The notes: generated by a model from the sequence alone, not told the origin. Counted from the stretch's first letter, positions 43,573 to 52,816 are shown. The stretch is 64,000 nucleotides of DNA from a bacterium (GCA_030622545.1 JAUXGA010000001.1:310001-374000), one strand, 5' to 3'. Numbers and translations are program-made.

Positions 43573-43601
43573 TTGACAAAGCCATTAGCGTTGTGTATAT
43601 T
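43573..43601 (+). promoter_or_regulatory. Consensus promoter of purF
   Basis: TTGACA (43573-43578), 17-base spacer, TATATT (43596-43601). Predicted transcription start near 43608 leaves a leader of about 17 bases that contains GAGGAGG, supporting the ATG at 43625. Confidence 0.85.
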
Positions 43602-43624
43602 AGTTTTTTATGCTTGAGGAGGCT

Positions 43625-45070
43625 ATGAGTGAACGCATAAAAGAGCACTGCGGGCTTTACGGTGTCTTCGGTCATCCGCAGGCGTCGGAACTGACGTATC
43701 TGGGACTGTACGCCCTACAGCACCGGGGGCAGGAATCCGCGGGAATTGTCAGCGCCGACAACCACCGGCTCCATGCCCGCGCGGGAAACGGTCTGGTGGC
43801 GGATGTTTTCCATGACCACGGTGTTTTTAGCCGGCTGCAGGGAACGAGTGCCGTCGGGCATGTGCGCTATTCGACAGCGGGCGACTCGTCCAACCGGAAC
43901 ATTCAGCCTTTTGTTGTCACGACCAAAGACGGTCCTCTTGCGGTCGCTCATAACGGCAATCTAACAAACGCCGAATCTCTCCATCAGGAGCTTTCGGCTG
44001 AAGGGGCGATTTTCCAGACGAGCAGTGATACCGAACTGATTGTTCATCTGGTGGCGCGTTCTCAAGCGGAAACGCTCTCGGAGCGAATCCGGGAAGCTTT
44101 AGAGCGACTCGAAGGAGCTTTTTCGTTGCTCTTCCTATCGCCAACCGGGCTGATTGCGGCGCGGGATACGCATGGTTTCCGTCCTCTGGTTGTCGGGAAA
44201 AAAGGGGAATCGGTGATGGTGGCCTCAGAGACGTGCGCCTTTGATTTGACCGGTACCACTTTCGTTCGCGATATAGAACCTGGCGAGATTTTCGAGGTGG
44301 ACAGCGGCGGTCAGAAGTCATTGCGATTCGGAAAACCGAAACTCTGCCAGTGCGTTTTCGAACTTATTTACTTCACCCGGCCGGACAGTTATATCTGGGG
44401 AGATCCGGTGGATCGCAGCCGCCGCCGCTTCGGCAGGCGTCTGGCCGAAGAAGCTCCGGCGAAAGCCGATATCGTTATCTCAGTACCTGACTCTTCCAAC
44501 ACGGCGGCGCTGGGGTATGCTCACGCCAGCGGGATTCCGTATGAAATCGGTCTGATACGCAATCACTATATCGGTCGCACCTTTATCAATCCAAGTCCCT
44601 TCATGCGCACGTTCAATACGCGTATCAAATACAACACGGTCGCGGAAGTTCTCGAAGGGCAGCGCGTGGTGCTCGTGGAAGATTCCATTGTACGGGGCAC
44701 GACGCTGAAAAAATTAGTGGGACTGCTGCGCCGTGCGGGAGTTCGGGAGATTCATGTGCGGGTTTCCTCGCCACCCATTGGGCATCCCTGCTTTTATGGA
44801 ATGGATTTTCCCACGAAGAAAGAGCTGATTGCCGCGTGGAATTCCGAGGAGGAAATTCGCAATTTCCTCCAAGTGGATTCTCTCCGGTATCTGTCTCTCG
44901 ATGGATTGCTGCAATGTGTTCCGGGCAAAGCCGCAGACTTCTGCACGGCATGTTTCAGCGGGAATTATCCGGTGCCGATTCCTCCGGGCGAGGGACGGGC
45001 TCTACTCGAAGAGACAGGGGAAGCTTGGGCGCAGGGAGAACTCGAACGTCTCTTGAGCGGCCTGACATAG
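43625..45070 (+). CDS. purF: Amidophosphoribosyltransferase
   Basis: A 481-residue enzyme catalysing the first committed step of purine synthesis, PRPP + glutamine to phosphoribosylamine. A short propeptide (MSERIKEH) precedes the catalytic Cys9, which becomes the N-terminal nucleophile (CGLYGVFGHP). The Ntn glutaminase domain (YALQHRGQESAGI, VGHVRYSTAG) is followed by the phosphoribosyltransferase domain with VVLVEDSIVRGTT. Cys residues near 243 and in DFCTACFSG fit the B. subtilis-type enzyme that needs a propeptide and a 4Fe-4S cluster. An upstream ATG at 43610 would be almost leaderless and is rejected. No other purine genes are adjacent. Confidence 0.97.
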   Translation: MSERIKEHCGLYGVFGHPQASELTYLGLYALQHRGQESAGIVSADNHRLHARAGNGLVADVFHDHGVFSRLQGTSAVGHVRYSTAGDSSNRNIQPFVVTTKDGPLAVAHNGNLTNAESLHQELSAEGAIFQTSSDTELIVHLVARSQAETLSERIREALERLEGAFSLLFLSPTGLIAARDTHGFRPLVVGKKGESVMVASETCAFDLTGTTFVRDIEPGEIFEVDSGGQKSLRFGKPKLCQCVFELIYFTRPDSYIWGDPVDRSRRRFGRRLAEEAPAKADIVISVPDSSNTAALGYAHASGIPYEIGLIRNHYIGRTFINPSPFMRTFNTRIKYNTVAEVLEGQRVVLVEDSIVRGTTLKKLVGLLRRAGVREIHVRVSSPPIGHPCFYGMDFPTKKELIAAWNSEEEIRNFLQVDSLRYLSLDGLLQCVPGKAADFCTACFSGNYPVPIPPGEGRALLEETGEAWAQGELERLLSGLT

Positions 45071-45123
45071 ACTGAAATAATCGTTTATCGTTTCCTTTCA
45101 CAAATCCCACTTCAGGGAGGCAA

Positions 45124-45840
45124 GTGTCGGACGAGATTCCTAAAAAAGAAAAAGTTTCCCTCAAGAATGTAAGCGGTATCGAAAGGCACCTTAGCAAGGA
45201 GCCTTACGAGGTTCCGGAAGGGCCTCACGGACGGCTTTTTACGCTTCCGAATCTGATTACCTTCTTCCGGGCATTGCTGCTGATTCCCCTCTTCATTTTC
45301 TTGAAGCTTGGAGAAAAAGGGCACGGGAATCTTCTGGCTCTGTTCGTAATTGGTATCGCGTTGTTGTCCGATTTCTTTGACGGTTTTCTGGCGCGTATTT
45401 TGAAGCAGGAGACCGATTGGGGCCGATTTTTCGATCCTCTGATAGATAAAATTTGGATTGCGGGACTCGGAATCTTTCTGGCGCTTCCGTGGCGTCAAAA
45501 TCCCCTCCCTTGGGGCTTTTTGGTATTGGTTCTGCTCCGTGATGTCCTGATTATTGCCGCTGGGATTCACGCCTATCGAGGACGGCGCATCGTTTTGGAA
45601 TCGAATCTCTGGGGGAAATGGGCGATGTTCCTGACGGCTTTGACTCTGGTCGCTTACGCGATAAATTTACAGCCGCCGGGGAGATTCCCGTGGGTGCAGT
45701 CGGGTTTGCTGCTTTGGATGAGCGTTTTCTTCCTGGTAGTGTCAGGTCTGGTATATTTCGCTCGGTATACAAAGCTTCTCCGCTCCGTCCCCGCGGCTTC
45801 ACGTTCTTCGCAATCGTCACCAGCACAGGTGGACTCGTAA
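45124..45840 (+). CDS. pgsA: CDP-diacylglycerol-glycerol-3-phosphate 3-phosphatidyltransferase
   Basis: A 238-residue inner-membrane enzyme that makes phosphatidylglycerol phosphate. The CDP-alcohol phosphotransferase motif D-G-x2-A-R-x8-G-x3-D-x3-D is complete (DGFLAR...GRFFDPLID, about residues 87-108). About five or six transmembrane helices are visible. A hydrophilic N-terminal extension of about 38 residues is longer than usual, so a start further inside is possible; GTG 45124 has AGGGAGG just upstream. The stop abuts the cysS ATG. Confidence 0.92.
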   Translation: MSDEIPKKEKVSLKNVSGIERHLSKEPYEVPEGPHGRLFTLPNLITFFRALLLIPLFIFLKLGEKGHGNLLALFVIGIALLSDFFDGFLARILKQETDWGRFFDPLIDKIWIAGLGIFLALPWRQNPLPWGFLVLVLLRDVLIIAAGIHAYRGRRIVLESNLWGKWAMFLTALTLVAYAINLQPPGRFPWVQSGLLLWMSVFFLVVSGLVYFARYTKLLRSVPAASRSSQSSPAQVDS

Positions 45841-47238
45841 ATGGCACTTCATTTTTACAATACATTGACGCGCCGCGTCCAGGATTTTGAACCACTCGCA
45901 GAGGGAAAGGTCGGGATGTATGTCTGCGGCCCGACCGTCTATAATCTGGCTCATATCGGTAATTTTCGCGCGTACATTTTCAGTGATTTGCTTCGGAGGT
46001 ATCTGAAATATCGCGGCTATGAGGTTTTCCATGTCGTGAATCTGACCGATGTGGACGATAAAACGATTCGAGATTCCCAAGCCGAGAATATTCCGCTCAA
46101 GGATTATACCGACCGTTATAAGAAAGCGTATTTCGATGATTGCGATACTCTGAAAATCGAACCTGTCGAAATGTATCCGGCGGCGACGGATCATATTCCG
46201 GATATGGTGAGGACGATTGAACGCCTGACCGAGAACGGACATACCTACGTCTCGGATGGTTCCGTTTATTTTAAGATAGACACCTTTCCTTCCTATGGCA
46301 AATTTGCGAATTTGGATGTTTCCGGAATGCGCTCGGGCGCTCGCATTCTGGCTGATGAGTATGAAAAGGAAGACGCGCGCGATTTTGTGTTGTGGAAAGC
46401 ATGGACGCCTGAAGACGGCCCGGTATTTTGGGAAACGTCTTTGGGCAAAGGGCGGCCCGGCTGGCATATCGAGTGCTCCAGCATGTCGCAGAAATATCTG
46501 GGCGAGACGTTTGATATTCATGGCGGCGGAGTCGATTTGATTTTTCCGCACCATCAAAACGAAATCGCGCAGGCGGAAGGAGCGACCGGAAAACCTTTCG
46601 TCCGGTACTGGATACACTGCGAGCATCTGCTCGTCGAAGGTCAGAAAATGTCAAAATCCGCCGGGAATTTCTATACGCTGCGGGAAATTCTGGATAAGGG
46701 ATACCGACCGATGGAAATTCGGTATATTCTGCTCGCAACCCATTACCGGCAGCAGCTTAATTTCACGTTTGAAGGGCTCAAAGCCACCAGAGGCGCGCTT
46801 GAAAGGCTCAGCGACTTCGTTCGCAATGTGCGCTTGGCCGATGGGCAACCGGCAGGCGAAGTATTGAATAAGATTCTGGGACAACGGGAAAACGAATTCG
46901 TGACGTCGCTGGACGATGATTTGAATATCTCGCCTGCACTCGGGGCGGTATTCAATTTTGTACGGGATGTTGGTCGCTTGATTTCCGATGGGAAACTGGC
47001 GAAGGATGAATCGTCCAAAGTATTGGACAAGCTAACGGCTTGGAACCGGGTCTTAGGATTCATGGATTTCGAAGAGGAGGCATTGGCTGAGGAGGAGGTT
47101 GCCAGGCTCATCGAGAAACGAACAGAGGCGCGCGAGAAAAAAAATTGGGCTGAGGCTGACCGGCTCCGGAAGGAACTCGAGGCTCAGGGAATCCTACTTG
47201 AAGACCGTCCAAAGGGTACTATTTGGAAGCGTAAATAA
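45841..47238 (+). CDS. cysS: Cysteine-tRNA ligase
   Basis: A 465-residue class I synthetase. The zinc Cys and HIGH-like motif (MYVCGPTVYNLAHIGN, residues 24-39), GWHIECSSM, GGGVDLIFPHHQNEIAQ with other zinc ligands, and KMSKS (about 267) are present, followed by the DALR anticodon-binding helical domain. Length is typical. It starts directly after the pgsA stop with no spacer, so translation is probably coupled. The 200-base gap after it holds only the promoter of the next tRNA cluster. Confidence 0.98.
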   Translation: MALHFYNTLTRRVQDFEPLAEGKVGMYVCGPTVYNLAHIGNFRAYIFSDLLRRYLKYRGYEVFHVVNLTDVDDKTIRDSQAENIPLKDYTDRYKKAYFDDCDTLKIEPVEMYPAATDHIPDMVRTIERLTENGHTYVSDGSVYFKIDTFPSYGKFANLDVSGMRSGARILADEYEKEDARDFVLWKAWTPEDGPVFWETSLGKGRPGWHIECSSMSQKYLGETFDIHGGGVDLIFPHHQNEIAQAEGATGKPFVRYWIHCEHLLVEGQKMSKSAGNFYTLREILDKGYRPMEIRYILLATHYRQQLNFTFEGLKATRGALERLSDFVRNVRLADGQPAGEVLNKILGQRENEFVTSLDDDLNISPALGAVFNFVRDVGRLISDGKLAKDESSKVLDKLTAWNRVLGFMDFEEEALAEEEVARLIEKRTEAREKKNWAEADRLRKELEAQGILLEDRPKGTIWKRK

Positions 47239-47382
47239 CAGTAATTAATATATTTGCATTTTGTTTTGGTCTTGAAAATGAGTGCGGATTTGACAGGAAA
47301 ATCCGTTGAATCAGGCCGATTTTAATTACGATATGAAGGAGAAAAATAGGAAACCAAGAGAGGCAAAAGATAGTATTTACTC

Positions 47383-47411
47383 TTGACTTTGTCGAGAAAA
47401 CATTGTAACTT
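47383..47411 (+). promoter_or_regulatory. Promoter of the tRNA-Thr/Tyr/Gly/Thr-tuf cluster
   Basis: TTGACT (47383-47388), 17-base spacer, TAACTT (47406-47411), 30 bases before tRNA-Thr. The preceding 140 bases after cysS are AT-rich and hold nothing else that I can see. Confidence 0.6.
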
Positions 47412-47441
47412 TTAACTTACCTTTTTAAGGACAGGAATTGA

Positions 47442-47517
47442 GCTGGCGTAGCTCAACTGGTAGAGCAGGTGATTTGTAATCACCAGGTTACGGGTTCAAG
47501 TCCTGTCGCCAGCTCCA
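47442..47517 (+). tRNA. tRNA-Thr (TGT)
   Basis: Acceptor GCTGGCG/CGCCAGC, anticodon stem GGTGA/TCACC with loop TTTGTAA (anticodon TGT), discriminator T, encoded CCA at 47515-47517. Confidence 0.97.
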
Positions 47518-47603
47518 ACATCCACATGCGTGGATGTTTGATTATATTACAAACTGCAACACCCCCTGCCGCCGTTAGTTAGGGGGTTGCTATCGATTTT
47601 TTT
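47517..47603 (+). terminator. Two consecutive hairpins between tRNA-Thr and tRNA-Tyr
   Basis: AACATCCAC-ATGC-GTGGATGTT (47517-47538) is a perfect 9-bp hairpin directly at the tRNA 3' end. GCAAC(A)CCCCCT (47556-47567) pairs with AGGGGGTTGC (47581-47590), with seven T at 47597-47603. They may partly terminate or guide processing of the tRNA-Thr transcript. Confidence 0.55.
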
Positions 47604-47607
47604 CGAT

Positions 47608-47690
47608 GGTGGCGTGCCCGAGTGGCTAAAGGGGGCAGGCTGTAAACCTGCTGGCTTCGGCCTACGGTGGTTCGAATCCATCCGCCACCA
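47608..47690 (+). tRNA. tRNA-Tyr (GTA)
   Basis: Class II tRNA with long variable arm. Acceptor GGTGGCG/CGCCACC, anticodon stem GCAGG/CCTGC with loop CTGTAAA (anticodon GTA), discriminator A, no encoded CCA. Confidence 0.97.
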
Positions 47691-47794
47691 CGATATTTGT
47701 ATCTAACTCATACAATTTCAAAGTCTAAGACCTGTAAAGGGGTTTTGGAGACGGTGCCATTTCCACCGGCTAAGAATCTTTGTATGTCTTTTTT

Positions 47795-47870
47795 GCGGGC
47801 GTAGCTCAGTTGGTAGAGCATCAGCCTTCCAAGCTGAGGGTCGCGGGTTCGAATCTCGTCGCCCGCTCCA
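47795..47870 (+). tRNA. tRNA-Gly (TCC)
   Basis: Acceptor GCGGGCG/CGCCCGC, anticodon stem TCAGC/GCTGA with loop CTTCCAA (anticodon TCC), discriminator T, encoded CCA at 47868-47870. Confidence 0.97.
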
Positions 47871-47920
47871 CTCAATAGCTTGTAAATCCATAGTTTAGAC
47901 TGCAATTACCTGCGAGTACT

Positions 47921-47993
<73 letters not shown>

Positions 47994-48050
47994 CTATTTT
48001 TCGACAGTTTTATAACCCAATATCCTGTACATGAGGAGGTTCATCGGGCA

Positions 48051-49241
48051 ATGGCAAAGCAGAAGTTCGAAAGAACAAAAACGCACGTGAACATCGGCAC
48101 GATCGGCCATGTTGATCACGGCAAAACGACCTTGACGGCGGCGATTACTCAGGTTCTGGCGCTGAAAGGCTTAGCTCAGGCAAAAGATTTTGACGACATC
48201 GACAACGCACCGGAGGAAAAGGCGCGCGGATTGACTATTAACGTCCATCACGCGGAGTATGAGACAGAAAAACGCCATTACGCTCATGTTGACTGTCCGG
48301 GTCACGCTGACTATGTCAAGAACATGGTGACCGGCGCGGCTCAGATGGACGGAGCGATTTTAGTGGTTTCCGCTGCGGACGGGCCCATGCCTCAGACACG
48401 CGAGCACGTTCTTTTGGCACGTCAGGTAAATGTTCCGTATCTGGTTGTCTATATGAACAAGATTGATCAAGTGGACGACCCGGAAATTCTGGATTTGGTG
48501 GAACTCGAAGTACGCGATCTCCTCAACTTCTATGAATTTCCTGGAGATGATCTTCCGGTGATTCGCGGTTCGGCTCTGGAAGCTCTTTCTGCGCCAACCG
48601 ATGCTGAAAAGACGAAGAGCATTGTCGAACTCATGGATGCCGTGGACAACTACATCCCGAATCCCAAACGCGATGTTGACAAGCCCTTCCTGATGCCGGT
48701 GGAGGATGTTTTTTCCATTACGGGTCGCGGCACGGTCGGAACGGGTCGTATCGAACGCGGCAAGATTAAAGTGGGTGATGAAGTCGAAATCGTCGGTTTT
48801 GGAGCCAAGCGCAAGACGGTTTGCACCGGCGTGGAAATGTTCCGGAAACTTCTTGATGACGGTCAGGCGGGAGACAATGTCGGTCTGCTGCTGCGCGGTG
48901 TGGAAAAGGACGAACTCGAGCGCGGAATGGTCGTAGCGGCTCCCGGTTCGATTCATCCGCACACGCAGTTTGAAGCTCAGATTTATGTGCTGGCCAAAGA
49001 TGAAGGAGGACGTCATACTCCATTCTTTGCCAACTATCGTCCTCAGTTCTATTTCCGGACAACCGACGTTACCGGTTCCATCGAACTACCGGAAAATGTC
49101 GAGATGGTTATGCCGGGAGACAACGTGACCATTAAGGTAACGCTGATTACCGAAGTGGCGATGGATGAGGGTCTTCGTTTCGCGATTCGCGAAGGCGGAC
49201 GCACCGTCGGCGCTGGCGCTGTGGCGAAAATCCTCGAATAA
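48051..49241 (+). CDS. tuf: Elongation factor Tu
   Basis: A 396-residue GTPase that delivers aminoacyl-tRNA to the ribosome. P-loop [10 protein letters not shown] (residues 19-28), switch [18 protein letters not shown]-type specificity motif (MNKIDQVDD), then the two beta-barrel domains with [19 protein letters not shown]. Switch I reads [18 protein letters not shown], where most bacteria have ERERGITINTSHVEYET. GAGGAGG lies 11 bases upstream. It sits in the conserved tRNA-tuf-tRNA-Trp-secE order. Confidence 0.99.
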   Translation: MAKQKFERTKTHVNIGTIGHVDHGKTTLTAAITQVLALKGLAQAKDFDDIDNAPEEKARGLTINVHHAEYETEKRHYAHVDCPGHADYVKNMVTGAAQMDGAILVVSAADGPMPQTREHVLLARQVNVPYLVVYMNKIDQVDDPEILDLVELEVRDLLNFYEFPGDDLPVIRGSALEALSAPTDAEKTKSIVELMDAVDNYIPNPKRDVDKPFLMPVEDVFSITGRGTVGTGRIERGKIKVGDEVEIVGFGAKRKTVCTGVEMFRKLLDDGQAGDNVGLLLRGVEKDELERGMVVAAPGSIHPHTQFEAQIYVLAKDEGGRHTPFFANYRPQFYFRTTDVTGSIELPENVEMVMPGDNVTIKVTLITEVAMDEGLRFAIREGGRTVGAGAVAKILE

Positions 49242-49352
49242 TCTTTCTGTCTGTTCGAGGAACCATAAGAAGAAAGCGGGTTTATTTGTTTTGCCCGCCG
49301 AGCTCTTAGCCAATTCGTGACCATTTAAAGCAATCCCGTGTTTGGATTGCGG

Positions 49353-49428
49353 AGGTCTGTAGCTCAATTGGTAGAGCACCGGTCTCCAAAACCGGGTGTT
49401 GGGGGTTCGAGTCCCTCCAGACCTGCCA
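49353..49428 (+). tRNA. tRNA-Trp (CCA)
   Basis: Acceptor AGGTCTG/CAGACCT, anticodon stem CCGGT/ACCGG with loop CTCCAAA (anticodon CCA), discriminator G, encoded CCA at 49426-49428. Its place before secE is conserved in many bacteria. Confidence 0.97.
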
Positions 49429-49456
49429 AAGAGAGAGTAGGAGTCATCAGAGCATC

Positions 49457-49639
49457 ATGATACGGAAAATCTTCAAGTACTTTGCGGATGTAAAAGTCGA
49501 GATGAGCAAGGTCAGTTGGCCGACGCGCAAGGATCTCATCGAATCCACGCGCTTGGTGCTGATAATGGCGCTCATCCTTTCCATCATGGTTTTTTTGACA
49601 GATCGGGTTCTGAGTCTTCTGCTTGAAATGATGTTGTAA
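49457..49639 (+). CDS. secE: Preprotein translocase subunit SecE
   Basis: A 60-residue membrane protein of the SecYEG channel, the short single-span form. The amphipathic segment with VEMSKVSWPTRKDLIESTRLV is diagnostic, followed by one transmembrane helix (residues 33-57). nusG begins 9 bases downstream. Confidence 0.98.
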   Translation: MIRKIFKYFADVKVEMSKVSWPTRKDLIESTRLVLIMALILSIMVFLTDRVLSLLLEMML

Positions 49640-49648
49640 GGCGACAGC

Positions 49649-50254
49649 ATGGCCAGCGATAATTTAAAACCCGAACTTCCCGAGGACGCCGTCACAGAAA
49701 CGTCACAGGAAGAACAGGATCCGAAACAGTGGTACGTGATTCACGTTTTCACCGGGCAAGAGGAAAAGATTCGCAACTACCTCTTGGAGGAAGCGAAGCG
49801 TCAGGGTATTGCCGATAAGCTGGCACAGGTGCTCATTCCCAAGGAAGAAATCTTGGAGATGCGGGACGGGAAGAAACGGATGAAGACCCGCATCTTTTTC
49901 CCCGGCTATCTCTTTGTGGAAATGCTGCTGGATCGTTCCACCGAACACCTGATTATGAATACGCCGCAGGTGATTGAATTCGGTCGTCGCAACAAGCCGC
50001 AGCCGCTGCCGAAACGGGAAGTGGATCGGATTTTGGGACGATGCAGTGATGCCAAAGGGCGGGAAGTGGTCGAAGTTCCTTTCAGTGTGGATGATTCCAT
50101 TCGTGTTATTGATGGTCCGTTCAAGGATTTCACCGGCGTCGTTCGAGAAATCAGTATCGAAAAGCGGAAGCTCAAAGTGATGGTATCTATCTTCGGGCGC
50201 TCGACTCCTGTCGAGTTGGATTTTCTTCAAGTTACCACGGAATTAGGAACGTAA
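49649..50254 (+). CDS. nusG: Transcription termination/antitermination protein NusG
   Basis: A 201-residue factor that binds RNA polymerase and couples it to ribosomes or Rho. The NGN domain starts at WYVIHVFTGQEEKIRNYL (about residue 27) and includes RIFFPGYLFVEM; the C-terminal KOW domain has IDGPFKDFTGVVREISIEKRKLKVMVSIFGR. An acidic N-terminal extension of about 26 residues precedes it. Downstream of secE as usual. Confidence 0.98.
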   Translation: MASDNLKPELPEDAVTETSQEEQDPKQWYVIHVFTGQEEKIRNYLLEEAKRQGIADKLAQVLIPKEEILEMRDGKKRMKTRIFFPGYLFVEMLLDRSTEHLIMNTPQVIEFGRRNKPQPLPKREVDRILGRCSDAKGREVVEVPFSVDDSIRVIDGPFKDFTGVVREISIEKRKLKVMVSIFGRSTPVELDFLQVTTELGT

Positions 50255-50337
50255 CGATATAAATGATTCGGCGAAGCAGATTGTCGGGTCGTCATCGAAA
50301 TATTCATAGAATTTTTTAGGGCGAGTTTGAGGATAAA

Positions 50338-50763
50338 ATGGCAAAGAGGATTGAAGGGTACATCAAACTGCAGTTGCCCGGTGGACAAGCGACTCCCGCA
50401 CCGCCGGTCGGCCCGGCTCTCGGACAGAAGCAAGTCAACATTATGGACTTCTGCAAGCAGTTCAATGCCCGAACAGACAAATCAAAAGGAACGATTATCC
50501 CTGTCGTTATCACCGTCTATGCGGATCGTTCTTTTAGCTTTATTACCAAAACCCCACCGGCCGCTGTGCTGCTGAAAAAGGCCGCGTCCGTGGATAAGGG
50601 TTCGGCCGTGCCCAATCGAGAGAAAGTCGCGAAAGTGACGTCGGAGCAGGTTCGTGAAATCGCAACGCTGAAAATGAAAGACCTGAACGCCTATGATGTT
50701 GATATGGCGATGAGAATGGTCGAAGGCACGGCGCGCTCGATGGGAATCACGGTGGAAGATTAG
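50338..50763 (+). CDS. rplK: Large ribosomal subunit protein uL11
   Basis: A 141-residue L11 of the GTPase-associated centre. [21 protein letters not shown] at the N-terminus and the C-terminal rRNA-binding domain ([29 protein letters not shown]) are typical. GAGG is upstream of the ATG. Confidence 0.99.
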   Translation: MAKRIEGYIKLQLPGGQATPAPPVGPALGQKQVNIMDFCKQFNARTDKSKGTIIPVVITVYADRSFSFITKTPPAAVLLKKAASVDKGSAVPNREKVAKVTSEQVREIATLKMKDLNAYDVDMAMRMVEGTARSMGITVED

Positions 50764-50832
50764 TGGATTGTCCGGCGTTCTAAATGAAAGAGTGGATTCG
50801 CCGGGAATTTTTGCGTGAAAATTTTTGAGAAT

Positions 50833-50873
50833 TGACCGTCCGGGAGAGCGTTAACGCTCGCTAAAACCGGTCA
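50833..50873 (+). promoter_or_regulatory. Hairpin with asymmetric internal loop upstream of rplA, candidate L1 autoregulatory site
   Basis: TGACCG (50833-50838) pairs with CGGTCA (50868-50873), and GAGCG-TTAA-CGCTC (50846-50859) forms the upper stem; the internal loop has 7 bases on one side and 8 (GCTAAAAC) on the other. It ends 19 bases before the rplA ATG. L1 is known to bind helix-loop-helix mRNA structures that mimic its 23S rRNA site. That this is such a site is inferred from shape and place. Confidence 0.5.
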
Positions 50874-50892
50874 TGGAAGGAGAACCGATATA

Positions 50893-51585
50893 ATGTCACG
50901 GTCGAAAAGATACCTTACAGGCAAAGAGCAGGTTGAGCGACTGAAGGAGTATTCACTGGATGAAGCCATTGAGCTTCTTAAAAAAGTCGCCAACACGAAG
51001 TTCGATGAGACCATCGAATGCGTGGTAAAATTAGGGGTGGATCCGAAAAAAGCGGATCAGATTGTTCGGGGGACCGTCACGCTTCCCGCAGGAACCGGAC
51101 GCACCGTTCGAGTTCTGGTGCTGACGAAGACGAAGCAGGAAGAAGCGAAAGAAGCCGGAGCCGATCATGTAGGCGCCGACGATTATATCGAGAAGATTAA
51201 GGGCGGCTGGCTTGACGTTGATGTGATTGTCGCCACACCCGAGGTTATGCCTCAGGTCGGGCGCTTAGGAAAAATTTTAGGTGCGCGCGGCTTGATGCCG
51301 AATCCGAAATCCGGCACCGTGACTCCAAACGTGGAGCAGACAGTCAGTGAGATTAAAGCCGGGCGAGTGGAATTCCGTGTCGATAAGGCCGGAATTCTCC
51401 ATTTGGGACTTGGTAAAGCGAGTTTCACTCCGCAGCAGATAAAGCAGAATATCGAAGAATTTCTGCGCACCGTTGTCCGGCTCCGTCCGGCGGCTGCGAA
51501 AGGCCAATACATCCGCGGAATTTATCTCACTTCGACGATGGGGCCCGGGATTCGAGTGAGTAAAACCGCCGCGGAATTCAAGTAA
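50893..51585 (+). CDS. rplA: Large ribosomal subunit protein uL1
   Basis: A 230-residue L1 of the ribosomal L1 stalk. [21 protein letters not shown], the [21 protein letters not shown] signature and the C-terminal [17 protein letters not shown] are typical. AAGGAG precedes the ATG. Confidence 0.99.
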   Translation: MSRSKRYLTGKEQVERLKEYSLDEAIELLKKVANTKFDETIECVVKLGVDPKKADQIVRGTVTLPAGTGRTVRVLVLTKTKQEEAKEAGADHVGADDYIEKIKGGWLDVDVIVATPEVMPQVGRLGKILGARGLMPNPKSGTVTPNVEQTVSEIKAGRVEFRVDKAGILHLGLGKASFTPQQIKQNIEEFLRTVVRLRPAAAKGQYIRGIYLTSTMGPGIRVSKTAAEFK

Positions 51586-51669
51586 TTTTTTTCGTTGTCT
51601 GGGCGTACCAAATAGATCATCTGCGGACAGAATGTGTTCTTCTCCCACAGCCTGCCGCAACAACATGTC

Positions 51670-52239
51670 ATGGACGTTATGGAAAATGTAAAACACGGTC
51701 GAGCCGAACCCAATCCTGCGAAAGTCGAAGCGGTTAAAAAGTTAGCAGAGCGTTTGCAAAACGCCAACGCGATCTATTTGACTGACTTTACCGGGTTGGA
51801 TGTCAAGCTGATGACTAAACTGCGCCGCGAATTTCACGAAGCGAAGGCGGAATACATTGTCAGTAAAAAATCACTGACCCGATTGGCGCTGAAAGATGCG
51901 GGCTGGACAGACCTTATCGAGATGCTCGACGGCTCTGTAGGATTGGCCTTGGGGCATGATGATCCTGCGGAACCTGCGCGCATTATCACTAAATTCGCCA
52001 AAGCGACGGAGAAACTACCCGTCCGCGGAGGAATTTTTGAAGGTCGCCCGATTGGACCGGCAGATATGGAAGCGATCCGCAAGTTGCCGACACGCATCGA
52101 AGCTTTGACGGGAGTCGTTCAGATGGTAAACGGGCCCCTGCAGAATTTCGCAGGAGTCATCGCAGGTATTCTGCAAAACTTTATGGGCGTTTTGGACGCC
52201 GTTATCGAGAAAAAGAAAGCCGCTGCGGAAGAGGCATAG
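51670..52239 (+). CDS. rplJ: Large ribosomal subunit protein uL10
   Basis: A 189-residue L10 that anchors L7/L12 dimers to the ribosome. KVEAVKKLAERLQNANAIYLTDFTGLDVKLM and RREFHEAKAEYIVSKKSLTRLAL are diagnostic, and the C-terminal helix (AGVIAGILQNFMGVLDAVIEKKK) is the L7/L12-binding site. The start is uncertain (51670 or 51679): neither has a clear ribosome binding site. The 84-base leader contains a possible TGTCTG/CGGACA stem, which could be part of an L10-type leader. Confidence 0.97.
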   Translation: MDVMENVKHGRAEPNPAKVEAVKKLAERLQNANAIYLTDFTGLDVKLMTKLRREFHEAKAEYIVSKKSLTRLALKDAGWTDLIEMLDGSVGLALGHDDPAEPARIITKFAKATEKLPVRGGIFEGRPIGPADMEAIRKLPTRIEALTGVVQMVNGPLQNFAGVIAGILQNFMGVLDAVIEKKKAAAEEA

Positions 52240-52350
52240 CCTATTTCCTTAAGCAGCACGACCAGCACCGTTTCGGTTGGACAGCCTGGGGCAGCGGAGT
52301 CGGTCGAGATATCACTAAAAAATCGCCCCTTCAAATAGTCGGAGGAAGAA

Positions 52351-52719
52351 GTGCAACAGATTATCGAAGCCATTGAAAAAATGACTGTCATGGAGCTTGT
52401 TGAACTCAAGAAGGCTCTTGAAGAGAAGTTCGACGTTACAGCCGCCGCACCTGTGATGATGGGGGCGATGCCCGCTGCGGGTCCGGCTGCGGAAGCTGAG
52501 GAAGAGCAGACGGAATTCACCGTGATGCTGACAGATTTCGGAACGAAGAAGATTCAAGTTATCAAAGCCGTTCGCGAGCTTACGAGTCTCGGTCTGAAGG
52601 AAGCCAAAGACCTTGTCGAAGGCGTTCCCCAGCCGATCAAAGAGAATGTAACCAAAGAAGAAGCCGAGAAAGTTAAAGCCAAGCTCGAAGAGCAAGGGGC
52701 GACGGTGGAACTCAAGTAG
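52351..52719 (+). CDS. rplL: Large ribosomal subunit protein bL12 (L7/L12)
   Basis: A 122-residue stalk protein starting with GTG after GGAGG. It has an N-terminal dimerisation helix ([24 protein letters not shown]), an Ala/Gly/Pro-rich hinge and a C-terminal factor-binding domain ([26 protein letters not shown]). It follows rplJ after 111 bases. Confidence 0.99.
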   Translation: MQQIIEAIEKMTVMELVELKKALEEKFDVTAAAPVMMGAMPAAGPAAEAEEEQTEFTVMLTDFGTKKIQVIKAVRELTSLGLKEAKDLVEGVPQPIKENVTKEEAEKVKAKLEEQGATVELK

Positions 52720-52816
52720 GCCATCCATCGTGCAATCCCGTCGTATTGCTGAAAAGAGCCGGGAAATGGGTTGCCGGATCCGGAAAATTGGGTCTGGCAA
52801 TCTTGCATTTTAGAAA

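Noticed and set aside
45817-46626. 269-codon open frame on the minus strand over cysS
   Set aside because: Antisense to essential synthetase motifs, with no ribosome binding site or homology evident.
47239-47382. Possible small gene in the gap between cysS and the tRNA cluster
   Set aside because: AT-rich with no open frame having a plausible start and ribosome binding site.
47708-47905. 65-codon minus-strand frame with GDEIRTRDPQLGRLMLYQLSY
   Set aside because: It is the antisense translation of tRNA-Gly, a common annotation artefact.
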